Shown here piece by piece: positions 26,001 through 31,858 of a stretch of DNA of 64,000 bases. Under the pieces are notes generated by a model. The model was not told the origin of the DNA and searched no databases. It was given only the letters and a program-made list of their open reading frames with translations. Made by a program: the position numbers and the translations under genes. This DNA is from Tsukamurella spumae (GTDB lineage: Bacteria; Actinomycetota; Actinomycetes; Mycobacteriales; Mycobacteriaceae): contig NZ_JAAXOQ010000018.1 of the NCBI RefSeq assembly GCF_012396015.1, positions 1 through 64,000 of the forward strand, given 5' to 3'. Every line of letters starts with the position of its first letter. Position 1 is the first letter of the stretch.

Positions 26001-27343
26001 TGATGTGGAGCAAGATCGAGACCAAGGCCGGCTACATCGCGCAGATGAAGCGCGGCGGGACCGGGCTCGACGAGATCGAGGACGTCGGCGAGATCACTCT
26101 CGCCGAGGAGGCCGCCGCCGCGAAGGCGATCGCCTCCGGTGACCCGCGGTTCCTGCGGGCCGCCGAGCTGGAGAACGAGGCTAAGAAGCTCGAAGCCCTC
26201 GCCAGCGCGCACGCAGACTCCCGCTCGCACGCACGGTGGGTGGTCAAGGCCAACAGCGCGGCGATCCCGCGGCTCCAGACACGGCTCGACCAGCTTCGGC
26301 CGATCGTCGCGAGCATCCCGCAGTGGGTCGAGGACGGCAAGCCCATGACCGTGCTCGTCGGCAAGGACCGCAAGGCCTTCACCGAGCGCAAGGACCGCGG
26401 CCGCGCCTTCCTCGAGGTCTGCCGCGCGGCGTACATGCAGATGAAGACCCCCGAAGCGCGGGTGCCCGTCGCCGCCTTCCCCTCGGGGGTGTGGGTCGAG
26501 GCCCGCCGCCGGTTCTCCGAGAGCTCGCTCGTGCTCGAGTTCCGGATGCCGCCAGACAACGCCTCCGCCGACACCGAGATCGCGGTCGGGATCAGCTCGC
26601 TGTGGCCGTCCGCGGCCGGTCCGAACAAGGACGCCGACGCCAAGGCGGCATCGGAAGGCCAAGCCGCCAACGGACTGCTGACGCGACTGGAGAACGTCTA
26701 CGAGAAGATCGAGGAGAAGCCCTACAGCATCCAGCGCGACCTCGATGAACGGGCCGCCGAGATCGCGATCCAGGAGCCCCGGATGGACGTCCCGTTCGAG
26801 CACCAGGACGCGCTCAACGCCGCCCGGATCGAGCTGACCCAGATCCGGCTCGACATGGACGCGGCGAAGAACACCCCCGAGGCGATCGCCGCGGAAGTCG
26901 CCGCCCAGGAACGGCTACGCGCCGCGGGCCGCGAGCCCGGGTGGAGCCTGCACCTGAACCCGACCGAGGCCCTGGTGCAGGAGGCGGGCGTGCTCAACAA
27001 GCACGAGTACATCCAGAACCAGCTCGCCACGATGCGTGCGGCCGCCCGCGAATACGCGCTCACCGCACCCGCCGCCACCGCGGTGATCGACGAGAACCCG
27101 GAGCAGTCGCCGTTCGCGCCGATCGTCGGCCGCACCGTCGACCTGTCCGCGCCCGACGCGCGCGAGCAGCTCGACGAGGTGGCACGCGACCTCGCCGAAC
27201 AGCAGGCACAGCGCGCGTTGCCCGGCTGGATCAAGCAGGCCGGCGCGCCGGCGAACGGACGCACGAGCAAGCCCGGCTCCACACCGCAGGCACGTAAGGC
27301 CGGCGGCAGCGGCATCGACGGCCCGGACGGGCTCGAACGCTGA
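20072..27343 (+). CDS. DarB-like DNA methylase-helicase, giant protein
   Basis: One 2423-codon open frame. An N-terminal domain (about 1-226) is followed by a segment (about 228-435) of Gly/Ala/Arg/Asp low-complexity sequence where codon bias points to another frame. Then come an adenine-methylase domain (VLEPGCGSGNF near 669, GNVPFG near 728, the family's form of NPPY), and a superfamily-2 helicase: VVGAGKTGS near 1437, LLVDEAHGYK near 1591, ATGTPIANS, STEKMGTGLNVQ and QREGRLIRQGNQN near 1949. A 450-residue helical tail follows. Such proteins occur on phages, plasmids and ICEs (P1 DarB relatives) and are linked to antirestriction in the recipient. The leader motif precedes the ATG. Confidence 0.8.
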   Translation: MDDTKAPSGGSFKAPENSSDAREVIASTTRDEWLDRHTRAAAQTFGTSPSQPLSPYLDWVTEMWPGTQEPAATWIAAAAAARPAGEALPDSPMQPSAVQIMATGIGAAQPYLTRFPAPGDDFDEDAQQVWSMRCEAEIDVEEFSSALYARGWEVDFSETYESESDDDAEVLVEFYTTLSIEQLREVLADVPDSELMAETLRPVTLDENPLTRVPVPDQINDQEPRQDHVVSDADQRASDERDHERGTAPVGGGADLGGDRGRGRAPGEGSDPAGAGDRRGDAAPLGAGEPGPAAGPGAGDAVRAAGAAAGDRDDAGAGLGGVPGSGRRPGPGDRAAGAEDERADSPRDPGDVAVADRPGERAEPADRAAGGGDLADATGGDDRGAGAAGAGAGGGRTAGADGAGRSSRRPTAGADAAGPARAGRANRRRSRRERVVEEQLEAGQELLFDLEDFREPVDPAVIDPGGTPLPPSSKKTAAQDVHRRVDQSEMGVPLSKWSTTRVEPAMRPDGSITYVAADYSAPENEPTDPAPAAQVEAEAAPEEPRIVVEPVDYVPTGAVTVPSGQRARVEANLAALRVVQRCEAEERYATAEEQDVLAAWSGWGAMPGMFAEDNEFFARERAVLRELVDDRAYRAARASTLNAHYTDPSIARHMWSAMLEAGFTDGRVLEPGCGSGNFLGFAPKAAVTVGVELDPTTAQIAHLLRPSAQIRAEGFEVTRLPDGAFTLAIGNVPFGDFTVTDPIHNSARHQIHNYFINKSIALTAEGGYVALLTSKGTMDAAGPKARAAREAMHAQADLIGAVRLPTGAFRRVAGTDVVTDALIFRRREAGAEIPAAPAWLDSTLLEVENDEGRTVELPVNRYFQEHPENVIGELTAAHGLYRNDELVVRSPHGPEQTAATLGSRLRAMVEEAKDRGLGLTATAESVRANEVSTSAGLSTSQELHRDVGDVPIGRVWFNEALGVFERRGLAGAEPLKVPKSRIAETRQLVQMRELAEKAITTQRDGASTVAEKEQVRRDLNALYDRYVKDYGAINRFKLQGGRERTDSEQQERYAKFEAEWRERNADEQGWSYAGELPEKVADELLERSWEATPKSARQTHLECLRGDPSIAALLALEHFEADEDAGTVKVSKAAIFTRDVVAPPLKATRADSPDQALTIALEENPNRIDLDRIAQLRGLDGPAQAREDLGDLVYTDIDNPDELVLATRLLSGDMRAKADRGRAQLEADPTNEDLARSVAAVQAAVPETIPAARIKVKIGAPWVSPADYQQFTSEVFGAPSNIEYVGGAWSVQCMGSRDTPKMRTEFGADNADRRKALSAVDLFELLLNQKSIKVENTAKDMKDHGLPAVDMEATTLAQVQAGKIQDEFRRWIWEDPDRKERLVTEWNRRLNTLVPTTYDGAHLTLDGVSEAFTPHPYQRDAVARIVSEPSVLLDHVVGAGKTGSMFMGAMELRRRGLVRQPWIVVPTHLIEQMGREAKQWYPAANILVGYKGMNDEARKLFVAQSAASDWDFVIIPSSVFEKISVHPDRRRDYIQNQLDELGRAEPSTTAGIKRLEKARNTLKAKLETALSDAKKTKAIVHFEESGCDYLLVDEAHGYKNLSRQCSLDELALEKGSAKADDLALKLELLRDRQQDQARAEGRHLEPGTERVATFATGTPIANSMSEMWVMQRYLRPDLLAQAGVLELSAWAATFTRTEPMILPNISGTKLQVVEKIAKFNNPDQLVQMASIFADVVTRDQVPVRLPKIKGGKRQVITTVPGIDVKDFIADFNYRIEHLDPRRADIDNQLKVLSDGRNVALDPRLANLDPDPGNTRADAVAAQIARIYHENKDRQYRESNDPDAPIAPITGAAQIVFCDRGTPKKGAWSVYEGLRDAAVALGVPREKIAFIHEAIKPSQRLKMQADVRAGRIAVLIGSTEKMGTGLNVQDRLIAEHHMDVPWRPADLEQREGRLIRQGNQNDEVEILNYVTEGTTDTVMWSKIETKAGYIAQMKRGGTGLDEIEDVGEITLAEEAAAAKAIASGDPRFLRAAELENEAKKLEALASAHADSRSHARWVVKANSAAIPRLQTRLDQLRPIVASIPQWVEDGKPMTVLVGKDRKAFTERKDRGRAFLEVCRAAYMQMKTPEARVPVAAFPSGVWVEARRRFSESSLVLEFRMPPDNASADTEIAVGISSLWPSAAGPNKDADAKAASEGQAANGLLTRLENVYEKIEEKPYSIQRDLDERAAEIAIQEPRMDVPFEHQDALNAARIELTQIRLDMDAAKNTPEAIAAEVAAQERLRAAGREPGWSLHLNPTEALVQEAGVLNKHEYIQNQLATMRAAAREYALTAPAATAVIDENPEQSPFAPIVGRTVDLSAPDAREQLDEVARDLAEQQAQRALPGWIKQAGAPANGRTSKPGSTPQARKAGGSGIDGPDGLER
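20787..21377 (+). CDS. Embedded gene in the +1 frame of the giant frame
   Basis: 196 residues from MSEITNAVQRRWAGELTSEE to a TAG. Its codons have strong G/C third positions (GAG ATC ACG AAC GCG), whereas the giant frame in the same stretch reads GGC GGG GGA GCT GAC with poor bias and gives a Gly/Arg-rich sequence. The product is helical and Glu-rich (EEIAAEAARLEKEAIRQEQAIAAEMLRRW), then PAMSRWLTDRASEP and a helix-rich end. No clear ribosome site; an ATG 33 bases upstream is an alternative. Either a separate overlapping gene, or evidence that this part of the large protein is really read in this frame. Confidence 0.65.
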   Translation: MSEITNAVQRRWAGELTSEEIAAEAARLEKEAIRQEQAIAAEMLRRWEQENPGRPQDPAPVTQFEQQARPLAIEMMLAQVWEGYRDPDDGPDQETELRELKTNEQIRRATPAMSRWLTDRASEPSRPTEQLVAEIWPTQPAAMIVALELLVQARVEDELPVPTAPADPLADQLLELTRQGLRERDERIAAALDENE

Positions 27344-27360
27344 CGTAGCTCGGCACCACC

Positions 27361-27400
27361 AGGAGGGGGGCGGTACCCGCACGACGGGGCCGCCCCTCCT
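27361..27400. terminator. Bidirectional terminator-like hairpin
   Basis: AGGAGGGGGGCGG and CCGCCCCTCCT pair with a two-base bulge between the convergent genes ending at 27343 and 27399. Confidence 0.55.
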
Positions 27401-27632
27401 ACGTGTTCAGGTCCGTGCGCGCACCGCGGCCGCGGCGAACCCACTTGTCCTTGATCGTCTCCGGATACCACAGCGGCATAGGCGGTTCCGACTCCGTCTC
27501 GAAGTCCTGCGGCGGCAGCAGCCGCTTGCGGTAGTAGCTCTTGATCGTGTCCTTCGTCAGCCCGCTGTAGTCGGCCACGGACGCCATCGTCCACAGCTTC
27601 GGAGGCGGCGACTCCTTTGCTTCGTTCGTCAT
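27399..27632 (-). CDS. Small AlpA/MerR-like HTH regulator, likely regulon repressor
   Basis: 77 residues. SVADYSGLTKDTIKSYYRKR followed by LLPPQDF and LWYPETIKDKW is the winged-helix pattern of AlpA/MerR-like DNA-binding proteins common on actinobacterial conjugative plasmids. It is divergent from the DUF2786 gene; the shared 94-bp region has two CCCGATCGG palindromes, and its own -10 TATAGT ends seven bases before the ATG, so its mRNA is probably leaderless. Position and autoregulatory layout make it the best candidate for the protein that binds the GATC palindromes; this is inference. Confidence 0.65.
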   Translation of the reverse strand: MTNEAKESPPPKLWTMASVADYSGLTKDTIKSYYRKRLLPPQDFETESEPPMPLWYPETIKDKWVRRGRGARTDLNT

Positions 27633-27643
27633 GCCCAGAACTA

Positions 27644-27684
27644 TACACCCGATCGGTTGACATAAACCCGATCGGGTGTATAGT
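27644..27684. promoter_or_regulatory. Bidirectional promoter with two GATC palindromes
   Basis: CCCGATCGG (27648-27656) and CCCGATCGGG (27667-27676), 19 bp apart. Plus strand: TTGACA (27657-27662), 16-bp spacer, TATAGT (27679-27684). Minus strand: TATAGT seven bases before the HTH start with no good -35. Confidence 0.7.
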
Positions 27685-27697
27685 TGGTGGCGTACCC

Positions 27698-27707
27698 CGA
27701 CAGCGCA
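27698..27707 (+). promoter_or_regulatory. Start-associated leader motif variant
   Basis: CGACAGCGCAAAC lies about 8 bases after the expected transcript start and 19 bases before the ATG, which has its own AGGGAGA ribosome site. Confidence 0.6.
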
Positions 27708-27726
27708 AACACACCAAGGGAGAAAC

Positions 27727-28476
27727 ATGCTCATGAGCGGAGACACCAAGCGCGAGAACATGACCGCGATGATCGGTAAGCTGCTGCGACAGGCCGACTC
27801 GGTCCCCGGCACCAAGGAGGCCGAGGCCTTCGAGGCCAAGGCCTTCGCGCTGCTCGCCGAGTACGGCATCGCCGAATCCGAGGCCCGCGGCACGAAGGAT
27901 GAGCAGGCAGGATCCAACGTCGTCGAAGCCCTCACGTTCCAGCTCAAGGGCAAGTACCTGCGCCAGCAGATCGACCTCCTCTGCCACATCGGGTCCGCGC
28001 TGCACTGCGAGAACGTGATCTGGCCGGCAGATGGCAAGGTCGTGCTCTACGGCGTCCGCGTGCACACCAGCCGAGTACGCATCCTCTTCGCCATGCTCGC
28101 CCCCCGAATGATCGCGCAGGCCGGCCGCGAGACCGCCCCGTGGTGGTCCGACGTCTCCACCAGGGCGTACCGGATCTCCTGGATGAGCGGCTACATCTAC
28201 AGCATCAAGAACAGGCTGGCTGAGGCCGAGAAGCGCGCCGCCGACGAGCGAGACGCTCAGACCTCCAGCGCGAGCCAGGCCCTCGTCCTGGTCTCCGACA
28301 AGGACCGCGCGCAGAAGGCAATGGAGAAGGCGAACCCGCGACTCAAGAAGGACCGCTACCGCCCGGCGCTCGCCGAAGACGCTCTGCGCAAGGGCATTCA
28401 GGCAGGTCTCGAAGCCGACCTCGACGATCAGAACAAGCTCGGTGGTGCTCGACGCGGAATCGCCGCGCGAGCATAG
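27727..28476 (+). CDS. DUF2786-domain protein
   Basis: 249 residues from the first of two in-frame ATGs (the second is six bases on). KLLRQADSVPGTKEAEAFEAKAFALLAEYGI (about 17-47) is the DUF2786 signature, found in phage and plasmid proteins of unknown role. The middle domain has LCHIGSALHCENVIWP and a Trp-rich segment; the C-terminus is Lys/Arg-rich, suggesting nucleic acid contact. First gene under the GATC-palindrome promoter set. Confidence 0.75.
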   Translation: MLMSGDTKRENMTAMIGKLLRQADSVPGTKEAEAFEAKAFALLAEYGIAESEARGTKDEQAGSNVVEALTFQLKGKYLRQQIDLLCHIGSALHCENVIWPADGKVVLYGVRVHTSRVRILFAMLAPRMIAQAGRETAPWWSDVSTRAYRISWMSGYIYSIKNRLAEAEKRAADERDAQTSSASQALVLVSDKDRAQKAMEKANPRLKKDRYRPALAEDALRKGIQAGLEADLDDQNKLGGARRGIAARA

Positions 28477-28496
28477 AAATCCGCTGGACCAATACA

Positions 28497-28535
28497 CCCG
28501 ATCGGGTCGCGCAGACACCCGATCGGGTGTATTGT
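28497..28535 (+). promoter_or_regulatory. Promoter with two GATC palindromes
   Basis: CCCGATCGGG at 28497-28506 and 28518-28527 (21 bp apart), -10 TATTGT at 28530-28535. The -35 is poor, so this member may be weak. The ATG at 28543 follows the -10 by seven bases. Confidence 0.7.
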
Positions 28536-28542
28536 TATGGGT

Positions 28543-28800
28543 ATGAGCAACGGACGAAAGATCAACGCCCCCAACACGGTCGAGCTGCACATCGCCACCA
28601 TCGTCGAGGACTCGCACTTCGTGCACCAGGTGCGTACCACCCTCGCCGACCTGGAAGCCGCGGTGCGGGCCTACTTCACTAACCACGAATTCTTCCCCGG
28701 CCTCGATCCGCAGGCGCTCAGCTTCGACGAGCTGATCGACACCGTGCGAGACCGCGAACCCTGCGACGTCTTCTACTCCACCGAGGAGGTGGCGTTGTGA
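28543..28800 (+). CDS. Small hypothetical protein (85 aa)
   Basis: 85 residues, MSNGRKINAPNTVELHIATI at the start and an acidic end. The second of two in-frame ATGs (28537, 28543) was chosen because it stands seven bases after the -10, where a leaderless transcript would begin; there is no ribosome site. LEAAVRAYFTNHEFF and SFDELIDTVRDREP are helical. Family unknown. Stop overlaps the next start (GTGA). Confidence 0.6.
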   Translation: MSNGRKINAPNTVELHIATIVEDSHFVHQVRTTLADLEAAVRAYFTNHEFFPGLDPQALSFDELIDTVRDREPCDVFYSTEEVAL

Positions 28801-29111
28801 TCCCGGGTATGCGGTTCACGCTCGACGGGTTCGTCGGAACCTATGAGGCCGTGCGCTTCGACAGGCCATGGAATGGATGGGCGGCGCCGGTCGTGACTGG
28901 CGGCGAGTTGTCCCGGATGGTCGCCGCTGAGGCCGGTGACGAGGTCACGATGAGCGTGCACTTCCTCGCGCCGGAGGATGGAAGCGCCGCAATTCTTACG
29001 GACGGCGGCGCAGACCGCGAGACGGTCCAGACCCTCCTCGAGCCCGACGTTGAGGGCAATTACCCGCTCCGCGCGCTCGGCTGGGTATTCGACAGGGTCG
29101 ACGACCGCTGA
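28797..29111 (+). CDS. Hypothetical protein (104 aa)
   Basis: 104 residues from GTG, overlapping the upstream stop by four bases and preceded by GAGGAGG. Mostly beta (GMRFTLDGFVGTYEAVRFD, DEVTMSVHFLAPED). Family unknown. Co-transcribed with the preceding gene. Confidence 0.6.
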   Translation: MIPGMRFTLDGFVGTYEAVRFDRPWNGWAAPVVTGGELSRMVAAEAGDEVTMSVHFLAPEDGSAAILTDGGADRETVQTLLEPDVEGNYPLRALGWVFDRVDDR

Positions 29112-29137
29112 CGATCACAACACGCACGATCAATACA

Positions 29138-29176
29138 CCCGATCGGGTTTACAAATGGCCCGATCGGGTGTATTGT
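29138..29176 (+). promoter_or_regulatory. Promoter with two GATC palindromes
   Basis: CCCGATCGGG at 29138-29147 and 29159-29168 (21 bp apart); TTTACA (29148-29153), 17-bp spacer, TATTGT (29171-29176). The second palindrome fills the spacer, the first abuts the -35. Confidence 0.8.
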
Positions 29177-29190
29177 TGAAAAGGTAAGCA

Positions 29191-29200
29191 GGGCAGCGCA
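29191..29200 (+). promoter_or_regulatory. Start-associated leader motif variant
   Basis: GGGCAGCGCAAACCAGCA lies shortly after the expected transcript start and 23 bases before the ATG, which has its own GGAGG. Confidence 0.6.
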
Positions 29201-29223
29201 AACCAGCATCAACGGAGGATGTC

Positions 29224-29646
29224 ATGACCACCACCATCGAACCGATCAAGGACGGCCGCGAGCAGTTCTTGGCGGATGTCTTCACCGCCGCCATCGAGGG
29301 CGGGATCAACTACTGGGCCGAGGTCAACACGTACCGGTGGCAGTACTGTGGCGACGACGAGGGGGTCCCGGGTCGCAGTCTGAGCTATCGCCGGGACTTC
29401 TACGCCGTCGTGCGCGATCACGATCAGGAGACAGCGGAGCGCGCCGGCGACCTCAGAATCGACGCGGAGGTGATCCAGCGCGGAGCGGAGCTGCTCGCCG
29501 AGCAGTGGAAGGACGCCGACGAGAAGAGCTACGCCCACCGGTTCGTGATCGCCAACAGGACCAATGGGGAGGACGGCGACTACGACGCGGGTATCGCCGA
29601 TCAGGTGGTCCAGACGGGCCTGTTCGGATCGGTGGTGTACGGATGA
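29224..29646 (+). CDS. Hypothetical protein (140 aa)
   Basis: 140 residues with GGAGG before the ATG. FLADVFTAAIEGGINYWAEV is helical and is seen in short hypothetical proteins of actinobacterial phages and plasmids; a central RRDFYAVVRDHD and helical AEVIQRGAELLAEQW follow. No function known. Overlaps the next gene by four bases. Confidence 0.65.
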   Translation: MTTTIEPIKDGREQFLADVFTAAIEGGINYWAEVNTYRWQYCGDDEGVPGRSLSYRRDFYAVVRDHDQETAERAGDLRIDAEVIQRGAELLAEQWKDADEKSYAHRFVIANRTNGEDGDYDAGIADQVVQTGLFGSVVYG

Positions 29647-29870
29647 GCGCCGCGCGCGGCGCAGTGGACCCGAGCGCGCTCTATGTGCGGATCGCGTGCC
29701 CGTCGCCACTGTGTCGCGCAGGGGTGGGGGAGCCCTGCCATCCGGATCGACCCAATCTCTGGCACGTCCTGCGAATCGACGCGTGGAACCGCAGCGATCT
29801 GGCGCGTCAGCTGACCCGCGAGTACCTGCCTGATGAGGCGGTGCTCATCGACGACGGATGGACGCTCTAA
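29643..29870 (+). CDS. Small zinc-ribbon-like protein (75 aa)
   Basis: 75 residues, ATG overlapping the upstream stop. IACPSPLCRAGVGEPCHPDRPN follows the pattern C-P-x-C/L-x-A-x-x-G-x-P-C-H common in actinobacterial phage and plasmid proteins with a metal-binding knuckle; one Cys position is shifted by an extra residue. Short helical C-terminus. Role unknown. Confidence 0.6.
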   Translation: MSAARGAVDPSALYVRIACPSPLCRAGVGEPCHPDRPNLWHVLRIDAWNRSDLARQLTREYLPDEAVLIDDGWTL

Positions 29871-29953
29871 GGAGTAATGCTGCACTGCTTGAGCGCCACC
29901 GCCGCTGCGCGGAAACGGACCGGGCCGCAATGGAAGTGCATGAATCGAATACA

Positions 29954-29992
29954 CCCGATCGGGTTGCGAATGCACCCGATCGGGTGTATTGT
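29954..29992 (+). promoter_or_regulatory. Promoter with two GATC palindromes, leaderless
   Basis: CCCGATCGGG at 29954-29963 and 29975-29984; TTGCGA (29964-29969), 17-bp spacer, TATTGT (29987-29992). The ATG at 29999 is six bases after the -10. Confidence 0.75.
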
Positions 29993-29998
29993 TTAGGT

Positions 29999-30286
29999 AT
30001 GACGAACGGAACCGCCGCCATCTTCGACATTCGGCCCGCCGATACCGAGTTGCGCGTCCGCAGGGATGCCGATCCTGCCAACAACGCCGCGGTGCGACGC
30101 ATCATCGCCGCCGCCGGGCCGGCGCTCGAGCTGGCCTTCGACTTCCCCTACGAGGGCAGCGCCGACACGCGGCTGCTCATCCCCGCCGAGGCGGACGAGG
30201 CCGCCGTCACGGCCCTCTACGCCGCCCTTGCGGCCCGCGGGGCGATCGCAGGTGACCTGGTCGCTGGGCAGGCGACACTCTTCTAG
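29999..30286 (+). CDS. Small hypothetical protein (95 aa)
   Basis: 95 residues, MTNGTAAIFDIRPADTE at the start. Two alpha/beta segments and an Ala-rich helix (EAAVTALYAALAARGA). The ATG follows a -10 box by six bases without a ribosome site, so a leaderless mRNA is expected. Single-gene unit of the GATC-palindrome set. Family unknown. Confidence 0.6.
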   Translation: MTNGTAAIFDIRPADTELRVRRDADPANNAAVRRIIAAAGPALELAFDFPYEGSADTRLLIPAEADEAAVTALYAALAARGAIAGDLVAGQATLF

Positions 30287-30294
30287 CCAATACA

Positions 30295-30333
30295 CCCGAT
30301 CGGGTTTACATTGGACCCGATCGGGTGTATTGT
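30295..30333 (+). promoter_or_regulatory. Promoter with two GATC palindromes
   Basis: CCCGATCGGG at 30295-30304 and 30316-30325; TTTACA (30305-30310), 17-bp spacer, TATTGT (30328-30333). Nearly identical to the promoter at 29138. Confidence 0.8.
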
Positions 30334-30347
30334 TGGAAAGGTAAGCA

Positions 30348-30357
30348 GGACAGCGCA
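30348..30357 (+). promoter_or_regulatory. Start-associated leader motif
   Basis: GCAGGACAGCGCAAACCAGCA lies 25 bases before the ATG, which has a separate GGAGG. The leader from the -10 to here is nearly the same as at 29171-29208. Confidence 0.65.
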
Positions 30358-30382
30358 AACCAGCACCATCGGAGGGCATGAC

Positions 30383-30661
30383 ATGAGCACGATGACCATC
30401 GAGATCGGCGAGCAGACCCACACCATCGACCTGGGTGAGGCGAACGGCCAGGGTGAGTTCCTGACAGGCGACCTCGCGGCGGGATACGGCCACATCTGGT
30501 TCCAGCTCGACGGGCAGCCCGTCGGAGCCCTCTGCGTCACCCGCGTGGGCGGCAAGATCCGCGCGACCCTCGGGCACGTCGACGAGGTGACCGGCGAGCA
30601 GTGGATTTCCACCGCCACCGTCGAGGCCCGCGCGCTCGACGAGGCGGGAGCGATCGGATGA
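30383..30661 (+). CDS. Hypothetical beta-rich protein (92 aa)
   Basis: 92 residues, MSTMTIEIGEQTHTIDLGEA at the start; beta strands alternate through the chain (HIWFQLDGQPVGALCVTRVGG). First gene of a three-gene unit with four-base overlaps. Family unknown. Confidence 0.6.
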   Translation: MSTMTIEIGEQTHTIDLGEANGQGEFLTGDLAAGYGHIWFQLDGQPVGALCVTRVGGKIRATLGHVDEVTGEQWISTATVEARALDEAGAIG

Positions 30662-31311
30662 ACGTCGAGCAGCTCGACATGTTCGCGATGCTCGCTCACG
30701 ACGAGTACGAGGCGAAGGTTCGCACGGACGGCATACCGAAGCTCTACGTCGGCGCGGACCGCGGGCTGCACCACCGGCGCGCGGAGAAGGCGGCGTGGTT
30801 GGAACAGTGGTCCGAGCCCGTCGGCCGCGGGTACGGCCTGGTCCACAAGGGCTGGACCCCCGACTACACGTTCGTCAACCTCGACATCGAGGTCGAGACC
30901 TGCCAGGCGATCGTCGCCCACGCCGATCTTCGGTGCTCGATCCTCGATCACGCCGGGCGTCCCTGCTACTGCGTCGGCGCGCTGGTCCACCGCGGCTTCT
31001 GCCTCGCCTGCGAATGGGAGGCCGATGTCGACCGGGGCAGCGACACCGAGGCGGCGCTGGACGCGCTCGATCACGCGCACCCGGGATGGCGCGAGTCGCC
31101 CGTGGTGGACGAGCCGAAGCGGGATGCGAACACCAATCGCGCGACGAAGGCGTGGAAGACGCGCGTGCACGAGGTCTACGGTGAGCGGCCCCGGGGCTGG
31201 CCGATCATCACCCGCCGGTCCGGTGTCGGGCATCGCGCGGTGGCGAACCGCTCACCGTGGGGCGGCTACGACGTCTCCTCCGTCTCGCTGGGTGAGGAGG
31301 CCGAGCAATGA
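30658..31311 (+). CDS. Plasmid-type hypothetical protein with Cys cluster (DUF6349-like)
   Basis: 217 residues from ATG overlapping the upstream stop. RPCYCVGALVHRGFCLACEWE (about 100-120) has four Cys in a compact segment, then EAALDALDHAHPGWRESP. I associate this pattern with the DUF6349 family of actinobacterial mobile elements, with moderate certainty. A basic Trp-containing tail ends the protein. Function unknown; metal binding is likely. Confidence 0.6.
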   Translation: MNVEQLDMFAMLAHDEYEAKVRTDGIPKLYVGADRGLHHRRAEKAAWLEQWSEPVGRGYGLVHKGWTPDYTFVNLDIEVETCQAIVAHADLRCSILDHAGRPCYCVGALVHRGFCLACEWEADVDRGSDTEAALDALDHAHPGWRESPVVDEPKRDANTNRATKAWKTRVHEVYGERPRGWPIITRRSGVGHRAVANRSPWGGYDVSSVSLGEEAEQ

Positions 31312-31691
31312 CCGCGCCGCACACCGCAGTGCCGGCGGATCGCGGCCCGGTCGACGAGCTGGAGCTGTTCGCGCGGTGCGTGCTGCCCGGCTGCCAGAAT
31401 CCGGTCACCGGACAGGGCGAGCCGTGCAGCTCATGCCGGGAGGCCTTCGGCGAGCTGCTCGCGCACCGGCCGGGAGGCGAGCCGCTCAGCGCCGCCGCGC
31501 AGCGAGCGCGCGACAGCGCGGCACGGGCGGCGTACCGGGTGAGCCAGGCGACGGCCGAGGCACCCCGGCCTCGTGGCCCGGCTGAGGCCGAGCGCAAGCG
31601 CAACCAGACCTGCTGGTTGTGCACGGAGCGCCGCACGTGCACATCAGTCGCGGGCCGGTGGGAGTGCGACACCTGCCGCGCGATCCGCTGA
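31308..31691 (+). CDS. Zinc-ribbon protein (127 aa)
   Basis: 127 residues, ATG overlapping the upstream stop. Two Cys clusters: CVLPGCQNPV...GEPCSSCREAF near the start and CWLCTERRTC...WECDTCRAI at the end, typical of small zinc-ribbon proteins of actinobacterial conjugative elements. Last gene of the unit; a strong hairpin follows at 31813. Confidence 0.65.
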   Translation: MTAPHTAVPADRGPVDELELFARCVLPGCQNPVTGQGEPCSSCREAFGELLAHRPGGEPLSAAAQRARDSAARAAYRVSQATAEAPRPRGPAEAERKRNQTCWLCTERRTCTSVAGRWECDTCRAIR

Positions 31692-31812
31692 TCGGCGTGC
31701 GGCGACGTTCACAGGAGCGGGTGCAGAGTCATGCCGGCACCGTAGCTTTTGGGAAACGTACGCAAGCTTTAGCCGATCGCAACAGGCTATGCAGGATCGC
31801 ATACGAGAGGAG

Positions 31813-31837
31813 GGCGGGAACCAACCTGGTTCCCGCC
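31813..31837. terminator. Strong hairpin between convergent genes
   Basis: GGCGGGAACCA-ACC-TGGTTCCCGCC, a perfect 11-bp stem, between the convergent genes ending at 31691 and 31859. No T-run follows. Confidence 0.65.
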
Positions 31838-31858
31838 CCCCCTGTTGTGTGGCCGGGG

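Noticed and set aside
28497-30325. Regularly spaced CCCGATCGGG repeats looked at first like a small CRISPR-like array
   Set aside because: Copies occur only in pairs within promoters, separated by full genes, and the intervals are promoter elements, not spacers.
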